Shown one piece after another: positions 10,827-23,470 of a stretch of 64,000 nucleotides of DNA (position 1 is its first letter; every line of letters starts with the position of its first letter). Location: the NCBI GenBank assembly GCA_021442155.1, contig CM038221.1:49072860-49136859 (forward strand). The letters run 5' to 3'. The notes beneath the pieces were generated by a model, which was given only the letters and a program-made list of their open reading frames with translations, did not search any database and was not told the DNA's origin. This DNA comes from Cymbidium sinense (taxonomy: Eukaryota; Streptophyta; Magnoliopsida; Asparagales; Orchidaceae). The position numbers and the translations under genes were made by a program.

Positions 10827-12723
10827 TTAAGGAATTCTGCATCAAACTATCTTTTTTTTTTCTTGTTTTTTTGTACTTTTTTGGCTAATGATTTCGAATT
10901 ATACAGAAGTGTGGTTGATGGACTGTAATTTATTGTACTACAACTCTGCGTGGCAAACATATATCTTGCTTTCTGATTTTTCTTTTTAGTGCTATTACTT
11001 AGCTTAATTTAGAAGAGGATTTGTAGTCATTCTTTATGTGCGAAAATTAAGTTATTGTATTTGAAAGAATTTTGATGAATTTATGATGTTTAATATTAAA
11101 GATATCCTTTTAATTACATCTGACTAAATAATGTAAAAATACAAATTTATTACTTTTTAAATTATATGTTTTTGAGTTAACACCAATAATATCCATAAAA
11201 TTAGGTAACTAAGGTAACTATAAGTTTGTCTAAAATTTTAGAATAAGAGAAGGGCAACTCGAAGGTGCTCATAACTCCAAAAATTTGCAGGGGAAAGGAG
11301 AAAGGAGACAAAGCTCAAATCTTTCACTTGCATAACCTAATTCTCATAATAAAGTGTATAAAATATAAATGCTTCATTGGCTCCTAAACTATCAATTAAT
11401 GCCTAATACTCAATACTTATCTACGATGGCTATAATGACTGACAAAAAGCAATTATTTTAATCTTAAATTATCTATTGTGTTAATTATCCTAACAAAACT
11501 TTAATTTAAAGCAATCAAATAGGCCAAGTTTTAATACTCTAAGATCAGCAAAAAACATTATTAGAATTTTGTTTATGCTATATTTTTTTCTGTCCAAAAA
11601 TTATCTTAAATCTGTGGAATGTCATATTCTTCACACACTATTTAGTGTATAAGTCATTCCACACACATCATATTTTACATAATTATAAGAGTACTGAAAA
11701 GAGAACTTTCATATACAAATTTCAATGCATAGTTTCTTGATCTTAAAAGTATTTAAATACTAAAATTTTTTGAACAAATTTATGAATAAGTTACCTTTTT
11801 GCACATACAAAAGAGACTTCTAGAAAGATCTAAAAGATAATTTAATAGTAGAGAACAATGAAACTTAAAGATTCTAAAGTTATGTATAGTACACTATAGT
11901 AGCACTATTATCTATATTTAATAATGTTGATGCCTCATTATCACTTAAGATAATGTATGTTATCGCCAATATGGTTGATAATCACCATCTCCAACAACAC
12001 TAAAATTCTTTAAAGCTTGAAATCGTCATTAAGATTGGCCTGTATAGTCGCTAACAAGATGACTAAGTGACATCACCAACATGATTGATGCCCATTTCAC
12101 CAGCATAGTCCATGTTTAATTTCACCAAAAACATCAATTCTTGATGTTGCCACCAAGATTGACCCTAGATGTTGTAATAAATACAGACATTTAGAATTGT
12201 CAATATCGTTGACACTAGTTATCGGTATGAAGGTCTAAGTACACCTTAGCTGATGACCTCTCAGCTTAGAAGAAGATTTAGATAATTAATTATCAATTAA
12301 TGTTAACTTCAACAGCTAAGGACTCCTACTTTCTTCATAAAAATTATTTTTCACAGTTCACTTCTATTCTATTATATTAATACATTCTATAGTTTCAAAA
12401 TAGTGAATAAATTTTAATATCAATTTGACAATAGTAAAATCAGTTTAACTAAGCCAAGCTCAATAGCTTTCTCCAATCTTAATTTTTAATGTAAAAATAT
12501 CAATGTGCAAATGGAGTATTTTGATTTAATATTAAGTTAATAAATGATTTCTACCATAATGAATATTCCTAATTTGTATTAAACTCAATTTTTGTTTTCG
12601 TATGAGCATTGATCCGATTTTAAACTGAAGTTTTATCCTTCAAATAATTACTAAGCGAATCAAAATTTAAAATTAGAGAGGAGGGTTTAATAATTTTGAA
12701 TCATATATTTATGATTTATTGTC

Positions 12724-12755
<32 letters not shown>

Positions 12756-12805
12756 TAGTGCTTTGACTCCGCTCTGCTCTACCTCTGGATCAGATTTGAA
12801 AGTCT
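10827..12805. other. AT-rich spacer, nothing recognised
   Basis: No reading frame or RNA gene that I can support. A tatata run lies at about 12740-12758, after a short att repeat. Confidence 0.5.
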
Positions 12806-12814
12806 CCTAAAGAA

Positions 12815-13200
12815 GGCAATTTTTTTAAATTGAGTACGGTTAAAATGTGAATTAGCTAATTAAGTATTAATAAAAAAAAATTTAAGAATAGGTATAGTCA
12901 CCCAATTAGTGGGCGACTGGCCACGCCATGTCGTCTCCGACGTGGCGTGGCCGTGCCACGTGAAAGAGTGGCCAGTCGCCCACTAATTGGGCGGCTTTCA
13001 TGAAACCGATTTGCGTACGGCTTTCTGAGCTAGTCGCCCACTAATTGGGCGGCCCCATCATTACATTTGATCACCTATCTCCTCAGTTTTGCTCGATTCC
13101 TCCCCCGAAACTCTGCTCTCCACTCGTAGGAACTCCGACCAAACTCCGATCGCCCATCGAGCACGGTCCTCCCCTCTTGAACTTCCCCGCCAGTAGATCG
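12815..13200 (+). repeat. MULE left terminal inverted repeat
   Basis: Begins ggcaatttttttaaattgag. It contains a perfect 24-bp inverted repeat of its own (12901-12924 with 12968-12991) and a third partial copy of the same agtcgcccactaattgggcg motif at about 13033-13053. The segment 13050-13200 has a GC-richer, promoter-like character and is matched by the right end. Confidence 0.85.
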
Positions 13201-13499
13201 ACCACTTGCATTCGCGTCTTGTATCGATAGAAACTTTTAGTTTTTCCGATTCTCTTTGACGACGTTTAACTACTTCCCTCTCATTTACCCGTTGGCTCAA
13301 CTTTAGCTTTTTGATGACTCCATTTCAGTTGAGGAAAATTTCCTTTGGGATTCTACATTTTTTTAGCGCATCATGGTTCTTCGTAACACACAAGAAATCA
13401 CTTTATTTATCAATTTATTTAGAGTTAAGTAGCCAAATGTAGTATTAATTAGTGTTGGTTAATATAAAATTCTCATTATTCATATAACTTATTTTGCAA

Positions 13500-15925
13500 G
13501 ATGAATAGAGAATTTGTTTTTGATTCTATAAGGCGAGTATCGATGAGCAATTCGGTCAAGTTATGTGGGAGGTGAAATCGTCATTAAGGTTGTCCGACAC
13601 CTTGGAATTGAAACAAGAATTATGAGAAGCTTGCATTGATCCGGAGCCACTCCCAACGGTCGTTATCCATGGGTAGCGGATTTATAGCGTCTGTCATCGG
13701 CGATGACATTTAGTTACACACGAAGCTTCCGTCGATGTTGGTGTTGTATGTCGAAGTGGAAGATGTTAATATTGCATCCACATCCGATCCGTGTAAGGTC
13801 GGTAGATATACCGCTAACACATACACGATTTCATCGCACAAGAACATCCGGATACAACGCTCGATGAGTTTATTCCGTAGTATATCATCATAATTTATCG
13901 ATTATACTTGTAACAATTAATATGATAATTAGTTCGAACTTATAAGTTATGTGGCGATGATGATCGCTCATCGTTGGATGAACCGTATGTGCACGAGGTC
14001 GCAGGTTGGAGATGAGTATCGACTATGAGTAGTGGCTCAAGTAGTGAGTCCGGGTATTAGTCATGATGATGTTTAGTCGGGTTAGAAGCCACCGAGAATA
14101 TAGTCATAATCTCAAAAATCACTCATTTCAATATTGGATTGAGAGTCATATGTTGTCCACAAAGCAGTATGTCCGAAGTGTAAAACTACGAGGCGTGGGA
14201 CAACGATGTTTACTTTGACCCATCCGAACCGCCTTAAATGATGAAATTGAAATTCTAAATGACATTCGAAGGTATGTGTTTTGTAAACGGGTATGCAATT
14301 TGCTATTGTTGGGTGATCCATAATAATGTTCAATTCAAGCAGTTACCTCTAACCGTAAGAAAGAACTACGGTTGTATGTATGCGACGATAGTCAAGGCCA
14401 CATTGGCGTTTACATTGTAGCGGCCAGAGATTAGGGGTGCTTGGAGAATATCAAAAGTTGGTGAAAATCATAGATGTGTCAATGCTAAGTTCATCATCGA
14501 CATGTACTTCAAATTTCATAACTACATCAAATCAGCACCGGATTGATTTGAAAACCAGAGATTATAGGTAGAATGGAGTCGAAATTCAATGTTAAAATTT
14601 AGATATGAAAGCATGGGATAGGCGTAAAGGCAATAAAAGCAATATTCGGTGGGGAAGAGTCCTATAGACTCTCGCCTTTATATGTCGCTTCTACTTTTTT
14701 ATGCAGTAATTCAATCTACCACTACAATATTTTCGTAGACTTTGGGCTTTGGACCTTCAATAATGGGATGGAGTTCTTTGCACCGGTGTTGAGCAAACGG
14801 TACTTTTTGGGCAAGTATCGTGGCACATTATTAACCTAGGAATCGGCAATAATGGGGTTGTTTCTAGCTTTTGCTATTGTGGAATCAGAGAATGTTGATT
14901 TGTGGTTGTGGTTTTTGTTGTGCTTGCATGATATGTTACCCGTAGTGTCTAGTAGGCGTGATTTATGCATAATATCTGATAAACATGCTGGTCTCTTGCG
15001 TGGATGCAAAGAGATTTTTCCTTGGGCAGCGCATAGGCATTGTTTGTGCCATTTGCGTGAAAAATTTAAAAAGGTCGTATGCAGACTGGGAATTGCTGAT
15101 GTTGAGTTTCTATTCCAAAAGATGTATATGGCAGGTAACACTGATGATATTCGTCAATTCAACCGTTTAATGCTAGACATTAAAAATGTTAAAAAAAAGC
15201 GCTGATTGTAGAGCGTGACCCTGTAAAATGGTCCCTTGTGCACGATGGTGGTATGCGTTATGGGATAATGACAACGAATGCATCTGAGTGCTTTAATGGT
15301 GTACTGAAATGGGCACGTGGTTTACCGATTCAGGCTTTAATCACTGCTATCTATTACAACTTAGTAGCTTTGTTCATGAAACGATTATCCACTACTACTC
15401 AGCAAGAGGAAGTAAACTTGTCTAGTTATACTTAGAGGATATCCACTGCTACAACGCATCGAAAGGAGTAGGCATTTCCACGAACTCAGTAAATATCAAC
15501 CCACATGAGATGCGTTTTTGACAGTCCATCATTCGAGTTGATTTACTAGATAATGGCCTATGTGTTTGTAATTATGGCAGAACGATCATATATCATTGTC
15601 CATGCCCACATGTGATTGCCGCATTGGGATTTCGACGGTTAAACCATCTCACGTGTGTGTCACAGTACTACACTCTGCAGCTGTATAAGCTTACATACAT
15701 AAATGAATTTTATAATCTACCAGATCGCTCTGATTGGCCATCTATCAGTGAAAGCATGGATTAGTCGCGTTCAAACCTAACTTTGAAGGTCAGCCACCAT
15801 GTCTAATAGATTCAAACACAATGGATGAAAATGTAGGTTCAAGTAGCAGAACTTGTAGCATATGCAAAACATCTGGTCACTGCAGGTCATCGTGCCCCCA
15901 TAACATTGACAGTCGACGGTATATT
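13500..15925 (+). pseudogene. MULE transposase (MURA-like), degenerate
   Basis: The protein would cut and join element ends. Read with frame changes, the parts appear in the family order. Around 14200-14560 a MuDR-type N-terminal region is visible (RPEIRGAWRISKVGENHRC). At 14800-15200 the MULE catalytic region shows GKYRGTLL, LAFAIVESEN, an ISD motif and HRHCLCHLREKFKK. After a frameshift at about 15205, HDGGMRYGIMTTNASECFNG continues the same domain (to 15435). At 15560-15640 there is a SWIM zinc finger (LCVCNYGRTIIYHCPCPHV), and at 15850-15900 a CX2CX4HX4C zinc knuckle (CSICKTSGHCRSSC). Stops and frameshifts break it several times, including before the first catalytic Asp, which I cannot place. 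The start at 13500 is only the first ATG after the TIR. Confidence 0.85.
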
Positions 15926-17454
15926 TTCTAATAGGATAATGCTTATTTTTCTCTTTCAGATTGCACTGATCTACTTAGATTTTACAATATTATACTAATA
16001 AATTTGAGATTCTTTTTTTTCGAATGCGATGGTAGAGGGCCGGCCCCATGCACGTCGGCGACATAGCACGAGCATGAGGGAAGGCGTTGTCACACGGTGT
16101 AGGGTTTAGACGATTAATGTACTACATTTTTTTTTGTTTCATTATAAACTTGAGTCATGTACAAGCTAACTTTGATTACTGCATAATGAATTTTGTTTCT
16201 TGTCCATTTGTGAAATGAATTGGTTGATTAGTGTATGTTTATGTGCTCAAATTGGGAAGTAAATATGAGAAAATTTAGATACTATTGTATGTTTATTTCA
16301 GTGTTAATAGAATATCACAATTATTCATATATTATAAATGTAGCACTTATCTAATAAGTAACACAAAACTAAATGAAAACAATTTAGATACTACTATATG
16401 TTCACCAACTCCGGTAGGATGGAAGATGCTTGCAAAGCTTCTAAAATGTCAGATGAAATGCTTCTGCACTTAGACCAAATGGACAAATATTGAGATAAGC
16501 GAAACCGGTATCAAGCGGCTTCAATATCTGGTTCGACTTCACTTAGTGGAGAAGATCCACCTACTTATATTCTTCAGAGCGACACAGACACATCGGTTGC
16601 CTGCATGATGCCAGAGCCAGCCAAGCTGCACCATGCCAATGCAAGAGAGTAGCAAAGAAGCATTGCACCAACAATCTTATCACATATAATGAGTGGGAAA
16701 TCCACATAGACAAATGCTTTTTTTGAAGAATAACTTGGCTACATGAGAAGCATCAACAATCTTAAGACAAAATAAATAAAAGTGCTCATATTTCTCTCTC
16801 ATGTTTGAAGTTTGATTTCAAGGAAATTTTAAATCCACAAAATGTTAAATAAGAGTTGGATGAATTTAATCTTGGTATTAAGATCAAAACTCAAGATTAT
16901 ATGCACACCAAATAAGTTGCTTTATAATAAGGGAATAATTCAACCATTGTGTATCATCCCACCAACACAAGCAGTTAAGGGATTTTAGATGAAAGAAGGC
17001 TCAAAGCTTGAACCATAATAAATTGAGACTCTAAAGCTTAAAAAGGAAAAAGAGAAAAAAGCTCTTATAACAAAGAAAAACAAAAGAGTAATCCCATTAA
17101 CATTAATATCTTCTACTCTACATTCAACCTACATTTTTGTGGCAATTGCTTATGTCCTTTCTTAATCATTCAATAGAGAAATATTATTTTTATCTTTATC
17201 TTCAACTTATATGCAAAGATATCATCGATGTACCCCTCTTTCAATCTTGTTGAAATATTTCATCTTTGAGCGAATGTGAACATAAGTGAATCTCATCAAA
17301 TCACATAAGCTTATGCTATGTGTTGAGATCTTTAACATGTTCTCGTCTTCATTTGATTTTATTCAAAGTTTATTACATCATTATACTTAGTGCAACAGAT
17401 CGAGTGATAGTAAGAAAAAATACCTAGAAGTGTCGTAAAAAAAAGCATATGCGG
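15926..17454. other. MULE 3' part without recognisable gene
   Basis: AT-rich sequence between the transposase remains and the right TIR. A short GC-rich patch at 16030-16090 may be the tail of the transposase gene. 16780-17440 has lower similarity to anything else here and might be another insertion; I found no ends for it. Confidence 0.4.
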
Positions 17455-17803
17455 TGAGACCTACGCCCGGCGAGAAGTTCCTGAGGGCGGACCGTGCTCG
17501 GTGGGTCGGAGTTTGGTCGAGTTCTGGCGGAGAGCGGAGTTTCGGAGGAATCGAAGCAAAATCGAGATAGGTCGAACCGATAATGTCGGATCGCCCAATT
17601 AGTGGGCGGCCGCCTATCTCCGTCGCCCTAATTGGCGGCCGCTTGATCTGGCCGCCTCATTAGTGGGCCGCCACTTTCACGGACGCATGCCGCGTCAAAT
17701 GGCGACGTGGCCATCGCTCTATACATTATATTCTTAAATTTTTTTTATTAATACTTAATTAGCTAATTCATATTTTAACCGTACTCAATTTAAAAAAATT
17801 GCC
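17455..17803 (-). repeat. MULE right terminal inverted repeat
   Basis: Reverse complement of the left end. Its outer 45 bp differ from the left copy at only one position, whereas the inner part carries several short deletions in the cgcccaattagtgggcg units. Confidence 0.85.
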
Positions 17804-17812
17804 CCTAAAGAA

Positions 17813-18729
17813 ACGGTCAATAGTCAGTGTTGTCAGAATGAATATGATTTTCTTAATAAAAAATTTGCCCAAAACTCAATAAAATAAAACATGCAAAGCT
17901 GGGGGGGATCGGTTTTCAATTTTAAATCATGCTCATTGTTTATAAAATTGTAATTAAGTACTTATTATTATAAGATTAATCAAGCCCTGTTATCATTAGT
18001 CCTATTTTATTTTTAAAAAAATGTGTGATTAAAAGTATTAATGATTCAATATATATTTTAATCAAGCATATATATAAAATTCACTTTATTTCATTTAAAC
18101 ATTGTCATGTGGCAAAGTCCAACCCAACAGTCCACAAAATTCAAAAATAATAATAATAATAATAATAATAATAAGCACAGTTTGATCAAACATTATAACT
18201 GGAATGGCTCCAATTTGGGGAATAGCTCCAAAAGAGGGGTCTTCTGTTCCAAATTAACTTTACTCAGGACACCGTGACTCTGTAAAAAATAAGAGCCACA
18301 AGCGGTGTTGGTAATCATATTTCTTATTATTTTCTAAGAGCTTTAGATGAATTTGAGTTTGAAATTTATTCAAATTTGCTTTCATATTTTATTCAATAAT
18401 TGAAGCGGTCAACTTTTTGTTTTAATTTGAAGTCATCTTGTGAATTAGGTCAGTTCAAATGAATTAGTTGATGGATTTATCAAATCCAATCAAATTATAA
18501 CTAAAAATTAGAGTAATAATTACATTATTTTCTTAAGTTAAAGAATATTTAAAAAAACATTAAAAGTAGATTTAATAATCACACAAATAGACAAATATAT
18601 ATTTCTTAAATATTATTTTGATTTTCATTGAACTCAAATTAAAAAAAAAAATCAACCTAGAATCAAAATCTACCCGACTTTATATTAATATCCCTTTGCA
18701 TAAAGTTATGTACAATTTGTGGATTAAAG
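17813..18729. other. AT-rich spacer with AAT microsatellite
   Basis: No gene seen. An aat repeat of about ten units lies at 18146-18174. Confidence 0.6.
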
Positions 18730-18880
18730 GGCTGTTTGGTTGCCTGTATTTACAGTATAAAATAAATTAAATACAGTGTAAAGAAAATATAATATATTTA
18801 AATTATTTTAACTTATTTGGTTGAAAACTCTATAAATACATGAGATTTTTTTTTGTTTGGCAAAATAAATGTAATGTAAA

Positions 18881-19687
18881 TGTTGCAGTCTTAGAAAACC
18901 AGTTGTGGTAGAGTGAAAGTTTACGCCTTAGCCTTGTTATAAAATCCAAAGACACACAAGATTTAAAGAGTGAATAAGAAAACTCTAAAAATTTTACTGA
19001 AAAATCTTGAAAAGAGGAAAAAATCACAAGCTAATAAAAAATCTTCTATCTATCTGTTTGAGTACAAATTTTTTCCCGATAGATTATTGTATATGAGAAT
19101 GGAACAACAACTATGTAGTCGCGTTGGTGTAACTAGTGGTAGCAGAATGATAGTGACAGTGAGGACATCGACTGACGATGAAGGTCGTCATGATAGAGAC
19201 ACGAGAGATTGGCGGCAGCGATCAGCGGCCGGCGGTGGTTGGCGACCATCAGTGGTAAAGTGTGGGCGATCTTCAAGCTTTAGAGCTCTCTCATCTCTCT
19301 TGTTTGGGCTCCCCTCATATGAAGAATGAGGGGCTATTTATATATTGGAGGAGTGACGTCTCTGTAAATACATGCAAAATCCGAACCACTCCACTTTATC
19401 AGATGGCTCAAAATGATTCCTTTTGATCATTTGATGTATTAAAAGTATTTCAATACTCAAAAGAAGTCAGAATTATAAGATCTTGGGTTTGTCGGATCCG
19501 GCTCGTCGAGATGCTCGATTTGACTATAAACACTCCATATTTGGGAGTTATTTAGGGATTTAACTAATATCCCAAATTTTCAAGTAATATTTTAAGTGCT
19601 TGATCTCGACCAATTTCATCTTCGAATCAGCTTGCTTCTAACATCAAGATTTGTGCTTCAACTGGTAAAATTTTCATTATCATATCA
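18881..19687 (-). repeat. 3' LTR, Tat copy 1
   Basis: 807 bp. Shares long stretches with 28615-29380, such as gatcttcaagctttagagct and gactataaacactccatatt. A minus-strand TATA box (TATAAATAG, 19334-19342) is present and kept at the same place in the other LTRs of the family. Confidence 0.9.
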
Positions 19688-19710
19688 GTTGCCCTCCTAT
19701 TTTTGGATGA
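19688..19710 (-). other. Polypurine tract, Tat copy 1
   Basis: Minus-strand CCAAAAATAGGAGGGCAAC directly before the 3' LTR. The same tract is seen beside the LTRs at 37203 and at about 57920. Confidence 0.7.
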
Positions 19711-20356
19711 CATTATCTCAATCATCCAAAAATATATGTCAATTACTTGAAAATAACATATTCTTCAATGAGATTTACAATTATTACATTTTGAGAGAAC
19801 AGTTTTCATGGAGCACAAGATTATGATCACAGCCGTAAGATGTATGCGGTGCGGGCATTTGGGGTTATGGTTATCGGCACACTCGCTGTTCAGTGCATGG
19901 AGTGCATGCCGAGTGCTGCACGCGAAGGCCTTCAGCGCGCACAGGCGCACGTATGGCGCATCGGTGAGATGGCAGTCGCCGGGTGGATCGGATGGGCGGT
20001 CCCGCTGAGCGGGCAGATGGTCCGCAGATAGCGTGCAGGCTGGGTCATGAAAATCGAAAGCGACCCGCAGGTTGTGGGTGGTGGGTTAGGCTGCGCTCGG
20101 TCTTTGGTCTCAGGCGGTCGCCTGTCGGGCGACCGCGGAGCACATAAACCACTCATTAGGCCATCACGGTGGCAGCGAACAAGCTCCAGCGGTAGTTGGC
20201 GTGTCTCGACCCACGCGACGCGCCACGCCGCAGACAGCGCCGCCGCTGGGCCGCAGCTGGGCGGATCTGCGATGGACGCGGCGCCCACGAATCGCCGGCG
20301 TGCTCGCCGCTCGTGGAAATGACGGTTTGAGTTTTGCGATTTTGATGATTTTTGAT

Positions 20357-20363
20357 TATAAAA
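20357..20363 (+). promoter_or_regulatory. TATA box of the antisense unit, Tat copy 1
   Basis: tataaaa on the plus strand followed by ctcccc and, about 60 bp on, a gagtgaaggtcg motif that begins the tandem-repeat leader. The same arrangement, tataaata then gagtgaaagtcc, is kept in copy 2 at 37928. The GC-rich block 19840-20330 lies just upstream, as in copy 2. Confidence 0.55.
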
Positions 20364-20427
20364 CTCCCCAGGGCCAGGAAAGGTGCACTCCTCCTATGCT
20401 CTAATGCTTCTTTTATTCTTGAGTGAA

Positions 20428-20745
20428 GGTCGTTCGGAGGTGATCTAGGCTTGCGGTACATACGTCATGTCTGATTTTCCCTCGAGAGGCGTCAGACTAT
20501 CGTCCAGGCGATCAAGGCCGTATACGTCGTGTCGATTTTCCTCGAAGAGGTGTCCATAGTCGGATCGTCCGGTTTGAGGTGATCAAGGCGCGATACATAC
20601 ATTGTTATAGTTTTCTCTCGAAGAGGCGTCATTGTGACCGTCGTCAGGTTTGAGCGATCAGCTTTGCGATACATCGTTGTTCAGTTTTCTCGAAGAGCGT
20701 CAACCTCTCTTGACCGTCTGGGTTTGGAGGCGATCAAGGCCCACG
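20428..20745 (+). repeat. Tandem repeats in the antisense-unit leader, copy 1
   Basis: About four units of roughly 75 bp. Each carries gtttgag/ggaggcgatcaaggc, a gatacatac-like motif, and a ttttctctcgaagaggcgtc-like motif; gcgatcaaggc-type cores lie near 20506, 20580, 20655 and 20731. The unit differs in sequence from the corresponding array in copy 2 but shares the gcgatcaag core and the position. Confidence 0.75.
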
Positions 20746-21061
20746 GTTTTTACTTTTTCTTATAGGAAATTGGATTTCTTACAACTTCAATGGATGGTTG
20801 AATTGATAAAACCATGGTGGCGAAGCGTTAGCTGAATCAAAAATTTGGCAGGTAATTTATGAGCATCATTAGAGGAGAGTATCTTCTCTCTCTCTCTCTC
20901 TTTTTTTCTCATATGTATGTGTATCTTTTTCGTCAGATCGTAGGCAAAAAATTTTATCCCATGCTATCCGTGGCAGAGAGTCAAAAGGATACAGTATTGG
21001 GGTAAGTAATTCACAAAATTTCCAGATTTTTGTCATTTCTTCCTCTTTATTTATCATGTAT

Positions 21062-22770
21062 TTTCACAGGGTGATGGAGTAAACCCATAATATTACAGAC
21101 GATATATCATCCACTATCACATCAGATAGTTTAATGGTGTTCCACAGAAAATTTTACTTCCCTAATGAGTTAGTGTCCATTGTTGCTAAAAAGTCTGATC
21201 GAGCACGTTAACCTCCACCAAGGTACTTTACTATTTCTGAGATGATTCTTCATGCGGGACTGCGATTCCCTTTGGCTCCTGAGTTGATTGAGATCTTCAA
21301 AATATGTGGTGTAGCTTTTCATTTCGAGCTTTAGTGGTCATCGTTGGTTTGATTATCTTCTTTAGAGAGCGTGGTGTTACTTTGAACATCAAATACTTTT
21401 GCCGAATGTGTAGATTCACATGTAATGCTCAAGGACGTGTTTCTTATCAGACTATAAAGAATTGGATAAAATTTTAAGCACAGGATCCATCTAGAAATTG
21501 GCCTAACGGATTCTTTTTTATGAAAAATGAGTGGGGCCTTCCTGAGAGATGAGGAAGATTGAATGACCTTCCAGATCTATTGCTGATTGAAAAGAATGAG
21601 ATCTTGGCAACTCTTAATGTTCCTGATATAGAAAGCTTACAGCATGAGTTACGTTACATTAGCAGATATATAGTTGAAAATAAAATGTTCAAGGTTGGCC
21701 TTTCCATCCAGGCAGGGAGATCTCATTCTTTTCCACTAAAGAGGTCAAGTAAAGGTGATGAAAGGTCTCCTCATATTCATAGGGTTCTTTCAAGAAGCCT
21801 ACAAAAATTGGGTGGTAATGTTTTTCTCTAAAGAAAAAGAAGACATGTGCTGAAGTGACTACGTCAGATATTTGTGAAGAAGATGTTCGCCCCCAGTTGG
21901 CCTCTGAGAGTTTAGCTGTTTCAACTCATGATGGGGGAGTTCATTTCTCGAAGCCACATATTCCTGAAGAGGTGTTAAATCACATATGCACTGGGCGTCA
22001 ACGAGCAGATGAATTGGTACGTTGTCTTCCCTTCTTTCTTCTTTTCTTCTTTTCCTCCTTCTTTTCTTTTGTGTAATATTTGTGATGGTTTTTTTATAGG
22101 TAACTCAAACATTAGGGCTGATGGCTCATTTGGGTGTCTCTTTAGACGAGTGGAATACTGAATTTGTGAAGGTAAAATATCCTGAAGGCGGTATGAGAGA
22201 AAGATGAGTGTTAAGGCCAAAGAAGTGGCGACTTTGGAGGATCACTAGCAGTGCGAGCTTGCCGAACATGTCGACTTCTTTCTCTCCAAGGTGTTAGGAG
22301 GTGGAGCACAATCATGATGATTGAGGTGAAGACAGGACTTCATGAGAAGAGAAAAGACTCAAGGCACTTGCAGCGGAGAAGAGAGCTCTCAAACTGGAGA
22401 AGAAATCATTACAAGATCATCTTTTTGAGAAGGAGCATATAATGTCGAAAAAAAATGAAATCTCCTTGAAGGCGTGGAAGAACTCTTTGGCTTATCGTGG
22501 TACCATCGAAGACCATGTCTAGGAAGCTCGTAATTATATTCTTGATGTTGAAGTGAAGGATTTGGAGCACTAATGTTTAGAGGAGGGCTTCATCTGAGGG
22601 TTCCTAAAAGGGATCCGCTTAGTGCATCACAAGATCGGAGCTAGTATTGAGGATCAATCTCCCATGCAAGTATCTAAAGACTCTTCATCATATTCAGGAG
22701 ATGAAGGAGTTGAGAGTGAGTCCAAAGGAGAATCTCTTAGTGGTGAGGAGGACGTTGATATCACCAACTG
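21062..22770 (+). pseudogene. Antisense ORF (aORF) of Tat copy 1, with intron
   Basis: Plus-strand gene opposite to pol. Readable parts include KFYFPNELVSI and ISEMILHAGLRFPLAPELIE (21150-21290), FFFMKNEWGLPER (21515-21550), NILATLNVPDIES-like text (21600) and VGLSIQAGRSHSFPLKRSSK (21700). A GT-AG intron (about 22017-22099, acceptor tttttatag) joins GRQRADEL to VTQTLGLMAHLGVSLDEWNT. A lysine/glutamate-rich stretch follows, and the end is acidic and serine-rich (SKGESLSGEEDVDITN, stop at 22768-22770). Several stops and frameshifts break it. Another possible intron ends at 21070. The protein has no function I can name; antisense ORFs of unknown role are known in Tat elements such as Grande. Confidence 0.75.
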
Positions 22771-22969
22771 ATATGATGTAGCATTACTTGAGGATGCATT
22801 TTTTTATCTATGTATTATTATTAGTGTATAATCTTGATTCTTTCTTATATCATCATGTTAATACTATCAATTTATTTTTTAGATGATACTCTTATTTTAT
22901 TTTTTATTAGTAAGTGGAATATTATTGCTAACCTCTGGATGAGGTTGAATTGAATCCACTAAGAATTTT

Positions 22970-23280
22970 TGACCAATCTGAGGTTGTTTGTCAAAGTGTT
23001 ACTTGATGACGTTAACTTGTATGGAAGAGATCGTGGAATGTCCACCAAAGACCTTTTGACCTATCCTAGGTATCAGCCAAAGTGTTACTTGATGACATTA
23101 ACTTGTATGGAAGAGGTCGCAGGATGTCCACCAAAGACCTTTTGATCAGGTATCCAAAGTGTTGATGACGTTAACTTTGTATGGAAGAGGTCGTGGGATG
23201 TGAGGACCTTGATGACCTATCCTAGGTATCGCAAAGTGTTACTTGACTTCTTTGGAAGAGGTTAATCAAGTCCCTGGATT
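22970..23280. repeat. Tandem repeats between the convergent aORF and pol, copy 1
   Basis: Three to four units of about 76-86 bp, each with caaagtgttacttgatgac, gttaacttgtatggaagag and gatgtccaccaaagacc. It lies between the stop of the antisense ORF (22770) and the end of pol (about 23470). Confidence 0.8.
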
Positions 23281-23470
23281 GATTATGCCCCGGCTGAGTA
23301 AGTTGTATATTTCTCAAGTGGGAGGATTAAATGAAGAAGAAACATTTACTTTTCTAACGATATGAGATAACAACAACATAATAAGTCTTTACCGCTAAGT
23401 GGGGTAATGAAGAGGAAATGACAAAGCGAGACAAAATAAAAGTAATAATATGCATGAATTATTAATATTT

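Larger units (their letters stand above)
12815..17803 (+). mobile_element. Mutator-like element (MULE), complete ends, decayed transposase
   Basis: The two ends are inverted copies: the outer 25 bp (12815-12839 and 17779-17803) are identical, and similarity continues, with indels in the right copy, for about 370 bp (to about 13200 and 17455). The element is flanked by an exact 9-bp direct repeat, cctaaagaa, at 12806-12814 and 17804-17812, which is the target-duplication size of Mutator elements. A degenerate transposase with MuDR, MULE and SWIM parts lies in between. At 4989 bp it is near the usual size of an autonomous MULE. The transposase has many breaks while the ends are well kept, so it may have been moved by another copy. 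Confidence 0.93.

Noticed and set aside
16780..17440. Possible LTR or other insertion inside the MULE
   Set aside because: No paired ends, primer site or target duplication found.
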